Positions 17,663-26,437 of a stretch of 64,000 nt of DNA are shown here, piece by piece. The position numbers were made by a program, and so were the translations under genes. Below the pieces are notes generated by a model. That model was not told where the DNA came from and made no database searches. It saw only the letters and a list, made by a program, of their open reading frames with translations. The stretch's first letter is position 1; each line of letters opens with the position of its first letter. Source of the stretch: an uncultured Bacteroidota bacterium (lineage in GTDB: Bacteria; Bacteroidota; Bacteroidia; Bacteroidales; P3); NCBI GenBank assembly GCA_902778925.1, contig CACYZN010000014.1, forward strand, positions 1 through 64,000. The letters run 5' to 3'.

Positions 17663-17854
17663 TTAATCCCAGAAGCTGTTTGTGCCTTGGTCCCAAACGA
17701 TTGAGTAATCTTCCATCTGGTCCTCCGATTTATCATTGTCCCAGAACACAAATTCACTGAGCCCGAGTGGGCCGCTGGCGGCGTAGCCACGTTCCGTCTT
17801 GAAGCTGACGGCTGTCAGCGACGGGGCTTCGTACTGTTTCTTGTCTTTCTTCAT
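17663..17854 (-). CDS. Small 63-residue companion protein (ERGYA family)
   Basis: It begins MKKDKKQYEAPSLTAVSFK and continues TERGYAASG, then an acidic, Trp-rich tail ending NSFWD. A paralogue at 30338-30526 shares Y-x-AP-x-LT-x-VSFK-x-ERGYA-x-S and an acidic aromatic tail. Both lie next to a fimbrillin-like lipoprotein gene. Short Bacteroidota proteins starting MKKxYxxP are common and uncharacterised; some look like peptide precursors. There is no signal peptide. A promoter at 18062-18093 gives it a ~200-base leader, and the FISUMP lipoprotein gene follows 28 bases after its stop. Confidence 0.7.
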   Translation of the reverse strand: MKKDKKQYEAPSLTAVSFKTERGYAASGPLGLSEFVFWDNDKSEDQMEDYSIVWDQGTNSFWD

Positions 17855-18061
17855 CTTGTTTGCTTTTTCTGTCTTTATGTTACTATTTATGCTAATCTAC
17901 ATACAAGGCACAAGCCGTGCAGCAAGGGTGATTGCTACACGAACTTCAGCGTCAAAAACGAAAATAGATATACCCGCCTACAGCTCCACGCAGCAGGGGG
18001 GGGGTGAGAATCAGCGTGTTATGCGCGCTTTTAAACATTGTACGGTCCGAGTTTGCGGGTG

Positions 18062-18093
18062 CAAAAATACACAACAATCTCGAACCGTGCAAA
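18062..18093 (-). promoter_or_regulatory. Promoter of the small ORF-FISUMP operon
   Basis: On the minus strand, TATTTTTG (18062-18069) has TTTG exactly 20 bases upstream (18090-18093). The ~200-base leader (17855-18055) includes a run of nine G on the plus strand (about 17997-18005) and no ORF I would call. Confidence 0.7.
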
Positions 18094-18145
18094 TATTTAA
18101 CACAATTTATATGGTATTAATCCACGGCCACTTGCCGTATTTTCC

Positions 18146-18553
18146 CTAGCGGCGCTTGCTGGCTTCCTTGGCCTCGACGGTCATGGTGGCGTGGGGCACT
18201 ATCATGAGGCGCTCCTTGGGGATGAGCTTGCCGGTGGCCTGGCAGATGCCGTAGGTGCCGTTCTCGATGCGGATCAGGGCGGCGCGCAGGTCGCGTATGA
18301 ACTTCTGCTGACGGGCGGCGAGCTTCTGATTCTCTTCCTTGAGCAGCACGTTGCTGCCTTCCTCGAGGGTCTTGAAGGTGGGGGCGGTGTCGGCGGCTTC
18401 GTTTTCGTTGCCGGCGACGGCCTGCTGCAACATCTCAAGGTCTTTCTCGGCCTTGGCTATCTTTTCGAGTATAAGGGTCTTGAACTCCTGCAATTCCTCG
18501 GCCGAGTAGCGAGTCTTCTCCACTTTAGGGGCTGCTGACTGTTTCTTTACCAT
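18146..18553 (-). CDS. TraR/DksA-like transcriptional regulator
   Basis: The 135-residue protein has the DksA layout: a long N-terminal coiled-coil (about 15-90, AEELQEFKTLILEKIAKAEK and EENQKLAARQQKFIRDLRAA) and a C-terminal degenerate zinc-finger region (ENGTYGICQATGKLIPKERL, about 97-116). Only one cysteine remains where classical DksA has four, as in the Bacteroidota branch of the family. DksA-type proteins act in the RNA polymerase secondary channel and affect rRNA and stress transcription. Lys/Arg-rich ends (MVKKQ, EASKRR) are usual. An AGGAG-like ribosome site precedes the ATG. Confidence 0.85.
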   Translation of the reverse strand: MVKKQSAAPKVEKTRYSAEELQEFKTLILEKIAKAEKDLEMLQQAVAGNENEAADTAPTFKTLEEGSNVLLKEENQKLAARQQKFIRDLRAALIRIENGTYGICQATGKLIPKERLMIVPHATMTVEAKEASKRR

Positions 18554-18578
18554 GGTATGGGGTCTCCTATTTTTGGGG

Positions 18579-18608
18579 CAAAAGTATACACTTTTTTGTA
18601 AACGGCAA
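18579..18608 (-). promoter_or_regulatory. Promoter of the DksA-like gene
   Basis: On the minus strand, TACTTTTG (18579-18586) has TTG 19 bases upstream (18606-18608), giving a short leader to the start at 18553. Confidence 0.65.
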
Positions 18609-18625
18609 GGAAAATAGTTTCAACA

Positions 18626-19159
18626 CTACTTGTTCATTTCGTCGAGGTATAAATCAATCAAGCCGTTAGGGGCTGTGATGTAGAGGGTACGGCCTTCGCG
18701 GTCGACGCGGTCGATGACCTGGTCGATGACGGGCACAAGTATCTCGGTGCCGTTTTTTGATATGGAGAAGAGCGGCTGCGCAGGGTACTCGACGACCTGG
18801 TCGAGGGTGCCTATGTCGCCATAGTTGCTGTCGACGACACGGAAGCCCACGACCTCGTGGAAGTAGAAGCGGTTGCCGTCGAGCTTGGGCAGGAGCGAGA
18901 GTGGGAGGTAGAGGTCGCGGCCGGCGAGGGCGGCGGCGTGGTCGGCGTCGATTTCCTCGAAGGTGACGACGGCGCGGTTGCCGTTGAGCTGGTCGATATG
19001 GAAGAAGTAGGGCACGAGCTGGCCTTTGACCTCGACGAAGGCGGAGTCGAGGTCGGCATAGTCGGCCGGCGTGTCGACGTCGAGGAAGAGGGCCATCTGT
19101 CCTTTGGTGCCCCAGGGCTTGGTGACGCGGCCCAGGTAGAAGCAGTCGGAGATATTCAT
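18626..19159 (-). CDS. rimM: Ribosome maturation factor RimM
   Basis: The 177-residue protein, started at the ATG at 19159 rather than a TTG four codons upstream, has the RimM two-domain form. The N-terminal beta-barrel has YLGRVTKPWGTKGQM and the C-terminal PRC-barrel has YFHEVVGFRVVD, IGTLDQVVEYPAQPLF and ILVPVIDQVI. RimM binds ribosomal protein S19 and assists maturation of the 30S head. It follows rpsP on the same strand, a standard Bacteroidota pairing, but the 115-base gap holds a heptad-repeat hairpin. Confidence 0.93.
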   Translation of the reverse strand: MNISDCFYLGRVTKPWGTKGQMALFLDVDTPADYADLDSAFVEVKGQLVPYFFHIDQLNGNRAVVTFEEIDADHAAALAGRDLYLPLSLLPKLDGNRFYFHEVVGFRVVDSNYGDIGTLDQVVEYPAQPLFSISKNGTEILVPVIDQVIDRVDREGRTLYITAPNGLIDLYLDEMNK

Positions 19160-19169
19160 TATGGTTATC

Positions 19170-19268
19170 AATTAGGAATTAGGGATTAGGAATTAGGAAT
19201 TAACGTGGCAAAAAAGAGGAACTAGGAATACACAATTCCTAATTCCTCATTCCCAATTCCTAATTCGC
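19170..19268. repeat. Facing heptad arrays between rpsP and rimM
   Basis: The left array is AATTAGG, AATTAGG, GATTAGG, AATTAGG, AATTAAC (19170-19204). The right array is AATTCCT, AATTCCT, CATTCCC, AATTCCT, AATTCGC (19234-19268), which is its reverse complement heptad by heptad. The transcript would fold into a long hairpin in the rpsP-rimM message, ending 11 bases before the rimM start and beginning six bases after the rpsP stop. Confidence 0.85.
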
Positions 19269-19274
19269 TAGGGC

Positions 19275-19823
19275 TTAGGCCTCGGCGGGAGCTTCGGCGG
19301 CTTCGCCTTCGGCGTTCTCGGCGGCTTCGGCCTCGGCCTTGGCGGCGGCAGCGGCCTCGGCGGCAGCCTGACGCTTGGCGGCGATGGCAGCGGCCTTGGT
19401 CTCGTTGGCCTTACGCTCGGCCTCGAGGCGGGCCTTGCGGGTGTTGCGGGCGTTGCCCTCGGCTTCGCTCTTGACGGCGGCTATCTTGGCCTCTTTGGCC
19501 TGGAGCCACTCGTTGAAACGGCCGTCGGCGACCTCCTGGCTGATGGCGCCTTTCTCGACACCGATCTGCAGGTGGCGGCGCAGCAGGACGCCTTTGTAGG
19601 AAAGTATGCGACGCACGGTGTCGCTCGGTTGTGCACCATTCTTCACCCATTCGACGGCACGGTCGAAGTTGAGATCGATGGTGGCGGGGTTGGTCAGCGG
19701 ATTGTAGGTGCCCAGCTTCTCGATAAATCTTCCATCGCGAGGTGCTCGACCATCCGCAACAACGATGTGGTAGAAGGGTTGGTTCTTCTTGCCATGACGT
19801 TGCAGTCTAATTCTTGCAGGCAT
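19275..19823 (-). CDS. rpsP: 30S ribosomal protein S16 with long Ala/Glu tail
   Basis: The N-terminal ~80 residues are S16 ([57 protein letters not shown]). At 182 residues it is about twice the bacterial norm because of a C-terminal helical, low-complexity extension rich in Ala, Glu and Lys, a feature seen in many Bacteroidota. S16 is an early assembly protein of the 30S body. It is the first gene of the rpsP-rimM unit and has a strong promoter at 19877-19907. Confidence 0.96.
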   Translation of the reverse strand: MPARIRLQRHGKKNQPFYHIVVADGRAPRDGRFIEKLGTYNPLTNPATIDLNFDRAVEWVKNGAQPSDTVRRILSYKGVLLRRHLQIGVEKGAISQEVADGRFNEWLQAKEAKIAAVKSEAEGNARNTRKARLEAERKANETKAAAIAAKRQAAAEAAAAAKAEAEAAENAEGEAAEAPAEA

Positions 19824-19876
19824 AACTGTTTGTTTTTTAGGTTGTTTTTGTTATTTCTTCGTTTACTAACGGACTG

Positions 19877-19907
19877 CAAAGATACACACTTTTTTTGAAC
19901 TGGCAAA
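19877..19907 (-). promoter_or_regulatory. Promoter of rpsP
   Basis: On the minus strand, TATCTTTG (19877-19884) has TTTG 19 bases upstream (19904-19907). This is a near-perfect consensus. Confidence 0.8.
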
Positions 19908-19960
19908 ATATTTTTGCACAAAGGGCACCAATTCCCGACCCCATCCCCGAGCCTTTCCCT

Positions 19961-20100
19961 CCCCTTCCCCTCCGGTCTAGGTCCGGTCGTTGTACTATCG
20001 TTGTACTATTGTTGTACTATCGTTGTACTATCGTTCTTATGTTTTCAATAGTACAACGATAGTACAACAATAGTACAAGAGGGTCCGACGAGGAACCGGA
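19961..20100. repeat. 11-base-period inverted repeat, copy A
   Basis: A head CCTTCCCCTCCGGT...GGTCCGGT is followed by four 11-mers CGTTGTACTAT (19988-20031, one with a T first). A turn CGTTCTTATGTTTTCA leads into the facing array ATAGTACAACG, ATAGTACAACA, ATAGTACAAGA (20048-20080) and a tail ending GAACCGGA. It lies between the divergent promoters of rpsP and the 20316 gene. Confidence 0.85.
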
Positions 20101-20196
20101 TTTTTTGAGGGTGGAATCCAGGGCTATTGGCGGGGGAAAAGCAGACGGGGAAGAAAAAAAGTTTACGATTGTGGTGCATATATCGGGAAAAGTATG

Positions 20197-20204
20197 TACA
20201 TTTG
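20197..20204 (+). promoter_or_regulatory. Probable -7 element of the 20316-30130 run
   Basis: TACATTTG fits TAnnTTTG, but the nearest upstream TTG (20169-20171) is 25 bases away, so the match is partial. The ~105-base leader begins with a small CCCGC-ACG-CGGG-like dyad. Confidence 0.45.
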
Positions 20205-20315
20205 CAGCATGATTGTCACCCGCACGCGGGCGAGGAACCATGCTGTAACGTGGTTATAACGTGGCGTGTAGGTGATATGTAAACATATAATAAGGAAACA
20301 ATAAAAGCAAAGAAT

Positions 20316-21773
20316 ATGAGAATAAGACTGACACTGACGGTATGGGTGGCCGCGATGCTGTGTGGCTGCGCCGTGCAAGCCCAGCCGGTGCTGGCCAAGT
20401 ATGCCGAGAGCAAGAAGATGGACCCCGTGTTCCTGGAGACCGCCAAGTATGTGGGCGAGTACGAGGGGCTGACCTGCTGGGTCGGCGAGGGCCGGAAAGG
20501 CCACAAGGAGGTGCTGCTGGTGGACCACAACCTGGAGGTCATGCGCGGCACCAATATCGAGGCACCGGCCGAGAGCGAGCTGCTGGCGGCCTCGATGGGC
20601 GAGGGCCACGTGGCACTGATGGTGGCCGACCGCAGCCGCAAGCGCCAGACGCTGCTGTACACGGCGCTGGTGGACCTGAAGACCATGTACAACGAAGGGC
20701 TCACACTGCGCGACTCGCTGGGCTACGGCCGCAAGGACCGTTGCATGCTGTGGGCCGCCGTGTCGCCCAACGGCCGCTATGTGGCCACAGTCTCGATTGT
20801 GCAGTATATCGAGAGCAAGCAGTATTCGACGCGGGTGCGTCTGATGGATGCCCGCATGAACGACAAGTGGGCCAAGGAGTTTGCGCTGGGCTCGATGAGC
20901 GAGATGTGCGTCGCCGACGACGGCACGATAGTGACGCTCGGCTATGAGTCGCTGGGCGAGGAGACGAGCTTCATCTTCAACGTGCTCGACAGCGTGAAGT
21001 CCGACACCTACGAGATGACCATCAAGTGCGACCCGATACGCGAGATGCACCTGGCCGGCGTGGTGAACCACCATGCCATGGCGCTGGGCACCTTCCGCCA
21101 GGGCGGCACCACCGAGGACGACGACATCTGCGGCGGATTGGCCATGGTGTCGTTCGACATACGCGGCGGCGAGGTCGGCGGCTTCGCCATGCGTCCGTTC
21201 CAGAACGAGGACATAAACATACTGACCAACCGCCACACCAAGAAGGTGCAGAAAGACTACACGCTGGACCTGATATCGACCTGCGGCGTGGCCACCACCG
21301 AGTACGGCGCCGTGATAGCGGTGGGGCGCAACTACATACGCACGGTGACCGAAGCCAACGGCACCCTCACCGACCACTTCAACCGCGTGGGCATCCACAT
21401 TGTGGCTGTCGACACCACATGCCACATGCGGTGGACGCGCAACATACGCCGCAACGACACGCAGAAAAACTATGAAGACCTGCTCGGCATAGGCCTGCTG
21501 AGCCACGGCGACCGCGTGCTGCTGTTCAAGAGCGAGAGCCCGAAGCTGCCGCCCACCTACGACATAGCACGCGAGTGCAAGGAATACGAAATAGGCGACA
21601 AGTCGAACATAGTCTTCTACAGCATCGACCCCGAGGGCGAGGTGCAGAAGACCATAGTGGAACAAAAGACCAAACAGACCCTCTTCCGCACCGAGCGCCA
21701 TCCCGACGGCACCCTGATGCTACTGAGCCAGCACGGCAAACGCTCGCGTCAGGCCGACCTCAAACTGCGATAG
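20316..21773 (+). CDS. Secreted or lipid-anchored hypothetical protein
   Basis: The 485-residue protein has an N-terminal export signal (MRIRLTLTVWVAAMLCGCAV). LCGC could be a lipobox with lipid on C18; cleavage after VQAQ is the alternative. The rest is beta-rich, with repeated WD/propeller-like phrases (VSPNGRYVATVSIVQY, CVADDGTIVTLGYE, ATTEYGAVIAVGRNYIRTV, PDGTLMLLSQHGK), suggesting a beta-propeller. No enzyme motif is visible and I do not recognise a named family. Its TAG is followed immediately by the ATG of uvrA, so the two are surely co-transcribed. Confidence 0.75.
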   Translation: MRIRLTLTVWVAAMLCGCAVQAQPVLAKYAESKKMDPVFLETAKYVGEYEGLTCWVGEGRKGHKEVLLVDHNLEVMRGTNIEAPAESELLAASMGEGHVALMVADRSRKRQTLLYTALVDLKTMYNEGLTLRDSLGYGRKDRCMLWAAVSPNGRYVATVSIVQYIESKQYSTRVRLMDARMNDKWAKEFALGSMSEMCVADDGTIVTLGYESLGEETSFIFNVLDSVKSDTYEMTIKCDPIREMHLAGVVNHHAMALGTFRQGGTTEDDDICGGLAMVSFDIRGGEVGGFAMRPFQNEDINILTNRHTKKVQKDYTLDLISTCGVATTEYGAVIAVGRNYIRTVTEANGTLTDHFNRVGIHIVAVDTTCHMRWTRNIRRNDTQKNYEDLLGIGLLSHGDRVLLFKSESPKLPPTYDIARECKEYEIGDKSNIVFYSIDPEGEVQKTIVEQKTKQTLFRTERHPDGTLMLLSQHGKRSRQADLKLR

Positions 21774-24572
21774 ATGGACATCAGCATCAAAGGCGCGCGC
21801 GCCAACAACCTGAAGAACATAGACCTCACCCTGCCGAAAGGCAAGCTCATCGTCGTCACCGGCCTCAGCGGCAGCGGCAAGTCGAGCCTTGTGTTCGACA
21901 CCCTCTTTGCCGAAGGACAGCGGCGCTACGTGGAGAGCATGAGCTCGTATGCGCGCCAGTTCCTGGGCCGCATGTCGAAGCCCGACGTCGACTACATACA
22001 CGGGCTGGCGCCGGCCGTGGCCATCGAGCAGAAGGTGAACACTGGCAACCCACGTTCGACAGTGGGCACCCAGACCGAGATATACGAGTACCTGAAGCTG
22101 ATGTACGCCCGCATAGGCCGCACCTACTCGCCGGTGAGCGGCGTCGAAGTGCGACGCCACTCGGTGAGCGACGTGGTGGACTTTGTCTTAGGTGAAAGGT
22201 TAAAGGTGAAAGGTGAAAGGTTTAGGGTGATGATATTGGCGCCGCTGACCGACAGCAAGGAACGGCCCCTGCGCACACAGATAGACATACTGAGGCAGGA
22301 AGGCTACCAGCGCGTCATGGTGCGCGGCACTGTGGTGCGCATCGACGACCTCGACACAGTGACCCTCGAAGGCGACATATACCTGGTGATAGACCGCCTG
22401 GAAGTGCACAGCGACGACGACGGGCAGGCCGCCCGCATCGCCGAGAGCGTACAGAGCGCCTTCTTCGAAGGACACGGCGCCTGCGTGATCGGGATGGAGA
22501 GCGACGCCAGCCAAGCGCCGACCACCGACTTCAGACTGACAGCCTTCAGCAACCGCTTCGAGGCCGACGGCATAAGCTTCGAGAAGCCCAACCCCAACTT
22601 CTTCTCGTTCAACAACCCCTACGGCGCCTGCCCCACCTGTCAGGGCTACGGCAACATCATAGGCATCGACGAGAACCTGGTGGTCCCCAACCGCAGCCGC
22701 AGCATCTACGACAACGCCATAGTGTGCTGGAACGGCGACACCATGCAGGAATGGAAGCGGCACTTCATACGCTATGCCGCCACAATAGACTTCCCGATAC
22801 ATGTGCCCTACTACCAGCTGACGGCCGCCCAGCACGACGTGCTGTGGCACGGCGACGGCGGCTGGGAGGGCATCGACGGCTTCTTCCGCTGGGTCGAAAG
22901 CCAGTCGTACAAGATACAGTACCGAGTGATGCTGGCCCGCTACCGCGGCCGCACGGTATGTCCCGACTGCCACGGCCACCGTCTGCGCCGCGACGCCGAA
23001 TATGTGAAGGTGGACGGCCGCGCCATCACCGAGCTGACGACCATGCCGGTCGAGCAGCTGCTGCCGTGGGTCGAAGACCTCGACACACGCCTCACCGACA
23101 CCGAACTGAAGACCACCGACCGCATACGCACCGAACTGAAGCACCGCCTGGGCTACCTGCTCGACGTGGGTCTGGGCTACCTCAGCCTGGACCGCATGAG
23201 CAACAGCCTCAGCGGCGGCGAGAGCCAGCGCATCAACCTGGCCACCTCGCTGGGGTCGTCGCTCGTAGGGTCTATGTACATACTCGACGAACCGTCGATA
23301 GGGCTGCACAGCCGCGACACCGAACGCCTGATAGGCGTGCTGCGGCGCCTGCGCGACCTGGGCAACACGGTGATCGTGGTGGAACACGACGAAGACATAA
23401 TACGCGCCGCCGACTACCTGGTCGACATAGGCCCCGAGGCCGGTCGCCTGGGCGGCGAGGTGGTCTTTGCCGGCAAACCCGCCGACCTGAAGAATGCCAA
23501 GCGGTCGCTCACAGCCGAATACCTGCTGGGACGGCAGAGCATAGCCGTGCCCGCCACCCGGCGCCCCTGGCGCGACCGCATCAGCATACACGGCGCCTAT
23601 GCCAACAACCTGAAGCACATCGATGTCGACATACCGCTCGGGGTCTTCACCGTGGTAACCGGCGTGTCGGGCTCGGGCAAGAGCACCCTGATCAGGCGTG
23701 TGCTGTACGACGTGCTGCAACGGCGCATGGACGGCAACGGCGACTACGTAGGTTCGTGCGCGGCCCTCGACGGCGACGTGAGCCGCCTCGCGGCGGTGGA
23801 GATGGTGGACCAGAACCCCATAGGACGCTCCTCGCGCTCCAACCCAGCCACATACATGAAAGTGTTCGACGAGGTGCGTGCGCTCTATGCCAGCCAGCCC
23901 CTGGCCAAAGCCCGCGGCTACAAGAGCGGCTTCTTCTCGTTCAACGTCGAGGGAGGCCGTTGCGACGCCTGCGAGGGCGAAGGCTACGTCACAGTGAGCA
24001 TGCAGTTCATGAGCGACGTGCACCTGCTGTGCGACGAATGCCACGGCCGGCGCTACAAGGACGAAGCCCTCGAGGTGCTATACCACGACAAGAACATAAG
24101 CGACGTGCTCGATATGACCGTCGACCAGGCGCTCGACTTCTTCGACAGCAACGAGACCCGCAGCATCTACAACCGGCTGAAGCCGCTGCAGGACGTGGGC
24201 CTGGGCTACCTGAAGCTCGGCCAGTCGTCGTCGTCGCTCAGCGGCGGCGAGGCCCAGCGCATCAAGCTGGCCTCATACCTGGTGCACGGCGACGCCGCCG
24301 ACAAGCCGATGCTCTTCATCTTCGACGAGCCCTCGACAGGCCTGCACTTCCACGACATACGCAAGCTGCTGGCCGCCTTCGACCGGCTGATAGAGCGAGG
24401 CCACAGCATCGTCGTCATAGAGCATCACCACGACATCATTAAGTGCGCCGACTGGGTGATCGACCTCGGGCCGGAAGGCGGCGAGGAGGGCGGCCGCGTG
24501 GTCTTCGCCGGCACGCCGGAAGACCTGGTGGGCTGCAAGGAGTCGTACACGGCAAAGTACCTGAAACTATAA
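21774..24572 (+). CDS. uvrA: Excinuclease ABC subunit UvrA
   Basis: The 932-residue protein is UvrA, the damage-recognition ATPase of nucleotide excision repair. It has two ABC ATPase modules (Walker A GLSGSGKSS at 30-38 and GVSGSGKST at ~628), signatures LSGGESQR and LSGGEAQR, and zinc-finger cysteine pairs (ACPTCQGYG, VCPDCHGH, RCDACEGEGY, LCDECHGR). It starts directly after the upstream stop with no spacer. Residues ~140-151 (GERLKVKGERFR) are encoded by a 7-base repeat inserted just before the conserved VMILAPL; homologues have only a short loop there. The next gene starts 14 bases after its stop. Confidence 0.97.
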   Translation: MDISIKGARANNLKNIDLTLPKGKLIVVTGLSGSGKSSLVFDTLFAEGQRRYVESMSSYARQFLGRMSKPDVDYIHGLAPAVAIEQKVNTGNPRSTVGTQTEIYEYLKLMYARIGRTYSPVSGVEVRRHSVSDVVDFVLGERLKVKGERFRVMILAPLTDSKERPLRTQIDILRQEGYQRVMVRGTVVRIDDLDTVTLEGDIYLVIDRLEVHSDDDGQAARIAESVQSAFFEGHGACVIGMESDASQAPTTDFRLTAFSNRFEADGISFEKPNPNFFSFNNPYGACPTCQGYGNIIGIDENLVVPNRSRSIYDNAIVCWNGDTMQEWKRHFIRYAATIDFPIHVPYYQLTAAQHDVLWHGDGGWEGIDGFFRWVESQSYKIQYRVMLARYRGRTVCPDCHGHRLRRDAEYVKVDGRAITELTTMPVEQLLPWVEDLDTRLTDTELKTTDRIRTELKHRLGYLLDVGLGYLSLDRMSNSLSGGESQRINLATSLGSSLVGSMYILDEPSIGLHSRDTERLIGVLRRLRDLGNTVIVVEHDEDIIRAADYLVDIGPEAGRLGGEVVFAGKPADLKNAKRSLTAEYLLGRQSIAVPATRRPWRDRISIHGAYANNLKHIDVDIPLGVFTVVTGVSGSGKSTLIRRVLYDVLQRRMDGNGDYVGSCAALDGDVSRLAAVEMVDQNPIGRSSRSNPATYMKVFDEVRALYASQPLAKARGYKSGFFSFNVEGGRCDACEGEGYVTVSMQFMSDVHLLCDECHGRRYKDEALEVLYHDKNISDVLDMTVDQALDFFDSNETRSIYNRLKPLQDVGLGYLKLGQSSSSLSGGEAQRIKLASYLVHGDAADKPMLFIFDEPSTGLHFHDIRKLLAAFDRLIERGHSIVVIEHHHDIIKCADWVIDLGPEGGEEGGRVVFAGTPEDLVGCKESYTAKYLKL
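22191..22225 (+). repeat. In-frame heptad array inside uvrA
   Basis: GGTGAAA, GGTTAAA, GGTGAAA, GGTGAAA, GGTTTAG run without a break. In the uvrA frame, an unbroken GGTGAAA array would give TGA in copies 2 and 5; exactly those copies are altered (to TTA and TTT). Confidence 0.8.
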
Positions 24573-24586
24573 AAGACATCAGACAG

Positions 24587-25075
24587 ATGGAAAGATACAC
24601 CAAGAAGATAAAGAAGGCAGCCGGCATCGGGCTATGGGGCTCGGTGGCGGTGGTGATACTTGCAGCAGCCTTCACGTTGGCCAGTCCCTACCGCTTCTAC
24701 GCATCACGCCACACGATGCAGTGGATGCTTGTGGCCGGGAGCATACTGGCAGTGCTGGCGGTGAGCATGTCGCTGCTCGTCATACGACGCCAGATACCGG
24801 CCCTGCGCCAGACCGAAGGGTTGGAAGCCAAACTGGAGGGCTACAGCCGGCACATCGCCTCGCTGTACTACTCCATGCTGGCCATAGTGACCATGGTGTG
24901 CGCCATGGCCGTGCTCTCGGCACAGAACACACTGCTGATGCTGGCAATGGTGGCCACGCTGATGCTCTTCCTCGCCTACCCCAACATGTACCGCATGAAG
25001 GTGGAGCTGGACCTGAGCGACGACGAGATGCGCAGTCTGTATGGCGACAAGTACATAGGAGGCAATGAGGAGTAA
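24587..25075 (+). CDS. Small integral membrane protein, unknown
   Basis: The 162-residue protein (ATG at 24587) has four predicted membrane spans at about 13-32, 45-64, 92-110 and 113-130 with short loops, and a charged cytoplasm-like tail (KVELDLSDDEMRSLYGDKYI). I recognise no family; some Bacteroidota genomes carry similar four-helix proteins near mnmE. Its last 11 bases overlap the start of mnmE, so expression is coupled. Confidence 0.75.
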   Translation: MERYTKKIKKAAGIGLWGSVAVVILAAAFTLASPYRFYASRHTMQWMLVAGSILAVLAVSMSLLVIRRQIPALRQTEGLEAKLEGYSRHIASLYYSMLAIVTMVCAMAVLSAQNTLLMLAMVATLMLFLAYPNMYRMKVELDLSDDEMRSLYGDKYIGGNEE

Positions 25076-26372
25076 CGACACCATAGCCGCCATAGCCACA
25101 CCGCACGGCAAAGGCGGCGTGGCAGTGGTGCGCCTCAGCGGTCCGCAGGCGCTGGCCATAGCCCTGCGCCACCTCTCGGCCGGAACGCTGGAGCCACGGC
25201 ATGCCACCTACTGCCGCTTCGACGAGCTCGACGACATAGTGGCCACCCTCTACCCTGCCCCACACAGCTACACAGGCGACGAGACCGTGGAGTTCTCGTG
25301 CCACGGCTCGCCCTATGTGCAGCAGGCCCTGTTGCAGACCCTACTCGACGACGGCGCGCGACTGGCCGAAGCCGGCGAGTACACCCTGCGAGCCTTCCTG
25401 AGCCACCACCTCGACCTCTCGCAAGCCGAAGCCGTGGCCGACCTGATAGACGCCAGCACGCCGGCACAGCACCGTCTAGCCATAAGCCAGCTGCGCGGCG
25501 GCTACGCCCAGCGACTGAAGGAGATGCGCCAGCAACTGCTCGACCTCACCTCGCTGCTCGAGCTGGAGCTCGACTTCAGCCAAGAGGACGTAGAGTTTGC
25601 CGACCGCAGCCAACTGCACACCCTGCTGGAACAACTCATAGCACAAAACGACCGACTGCTGACCACCTTCGCCCTAGGCAACGCCATGAAAGAGGGCGTG
25701 CCGGTGGCCATCATCGGCAGTCCCAACGTCGGCAAGTCGACCCTGCTCAACGCCCTGCTGGGCGACGACCGCGCCATAGTGAGCCCCGTACCGGGCACCA
25801 CACGCGACACCGTGGAAGGCATGCTCACCATCGAGGGCGTCAGCTTCAGGCTGGTGGACACCGCAGGACTGCGCGAGACCGACGACACGGTGGAACGACT
25901 CGGCATAGAGCGCAGCCGTCGTGCCTACGACGACGCCATGGTGGTGGTGCACGTAGTCGACACACCGCAAGATGTAGAACCACTGGCGGCACAGATGCCC
26001 CAGGACGGCAAACGCCACATCGTGGTGCAGAACAAGTGCGACCTCGGCACCGACAGCCCGACCACCGGAGCGCTGCACATCTCGGCTCTGACAGGCGAAG
26101 GCATCGACAGACTGAAACAGGCCCTGGTAGAGGCCGTGGACCAACGCTCGCTCGACGAGGTGCTGCTATGCAACGTACGCCACCGCGACGCCCTGCTGCG
26201 GGTGCAGGAGGCCCTGCGAGCCGTGGAGAGCGGACTGGAGAGCGGAGTACCCACCGACCTCGTGGCCGTCGACCTGCGCGACGCACTGTACCACCTTGGC
26301 TCCATCACCGGCGAGGTTTCGTCGGACGAGATACTTGGCAACATATTCGGCCGCTTCTGCATCGGGAAATAA
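25065..26372 (+). CDS. mnmE: tRNA modification GTPase MnmE
   Basis: The 435-residue protein has the MnmE layout: an N-terminal tetrahydrofolate-binding domain (NDTIAAIATPHGKGGVAVVR), a helical domain, an inserted Ras-like GTPase (G1 GSPNVGKST about 217-225, G3 DTAG, G4 NKCD) and the C-terminal CIGK with the essential cysteine. With MnmG it installs the carboxymethylaminomethyl group on U34 of certain tRNAs. At slightly under the usual 450-470 residues it is compact but complete. It starts inside the end of the upstream membrane-protein gene. Confidence 0.97.
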   Translation: MRSNDTIAAIATPHGKGGVAVVRLSGPQALAIALRHLSAGTLEPRHATYCRFDELDDIVATLYPAPHSYTGDETVEFSCHGSPYVQQALLQTLLDDGARLAEAGEYTLRAFLSHHLDLSQAEAVADLIDASTPAQHRLAISQLRGGYAQRLKEMRQQLLDLTSLLELELDFSQEDVEFADRSQLHTLLEQLIAQNDRLLTTFALGNAMKEGVPVAIIGSPNVGKSTLLNALLGDDRAIVSPVPGTTRDTVEGMLTIEGVSFRLVDTAGLRETDDTVERLGIERSRRAYDDAMVVVHVVDTPQDVEPLAAQMPQDGKRHIVVQNKCDLGTDSPTTGALHISALTGEGIDRLKQALVEAVDQRSLDEVLLCNVRHRDALLRVQEALRAVESGLESGVPTDLVAVDLRDALYHLGSITGEVSSDEILGNIFGRFCIGK

Positions 26373-26437
26373 ACAACAACGATGAACACAATACAGCTGC
26401 CGGTCGTCTATATTAAAACAACAACAAAAGAGCTATC

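Noticed and set aside
17635..17790. 52-residue N-terminal extension of the FISUMP lipoprotein
   Set aside because: It would bury the lipoprotein signal peptide and overlaps the small companion ORF in another frame.
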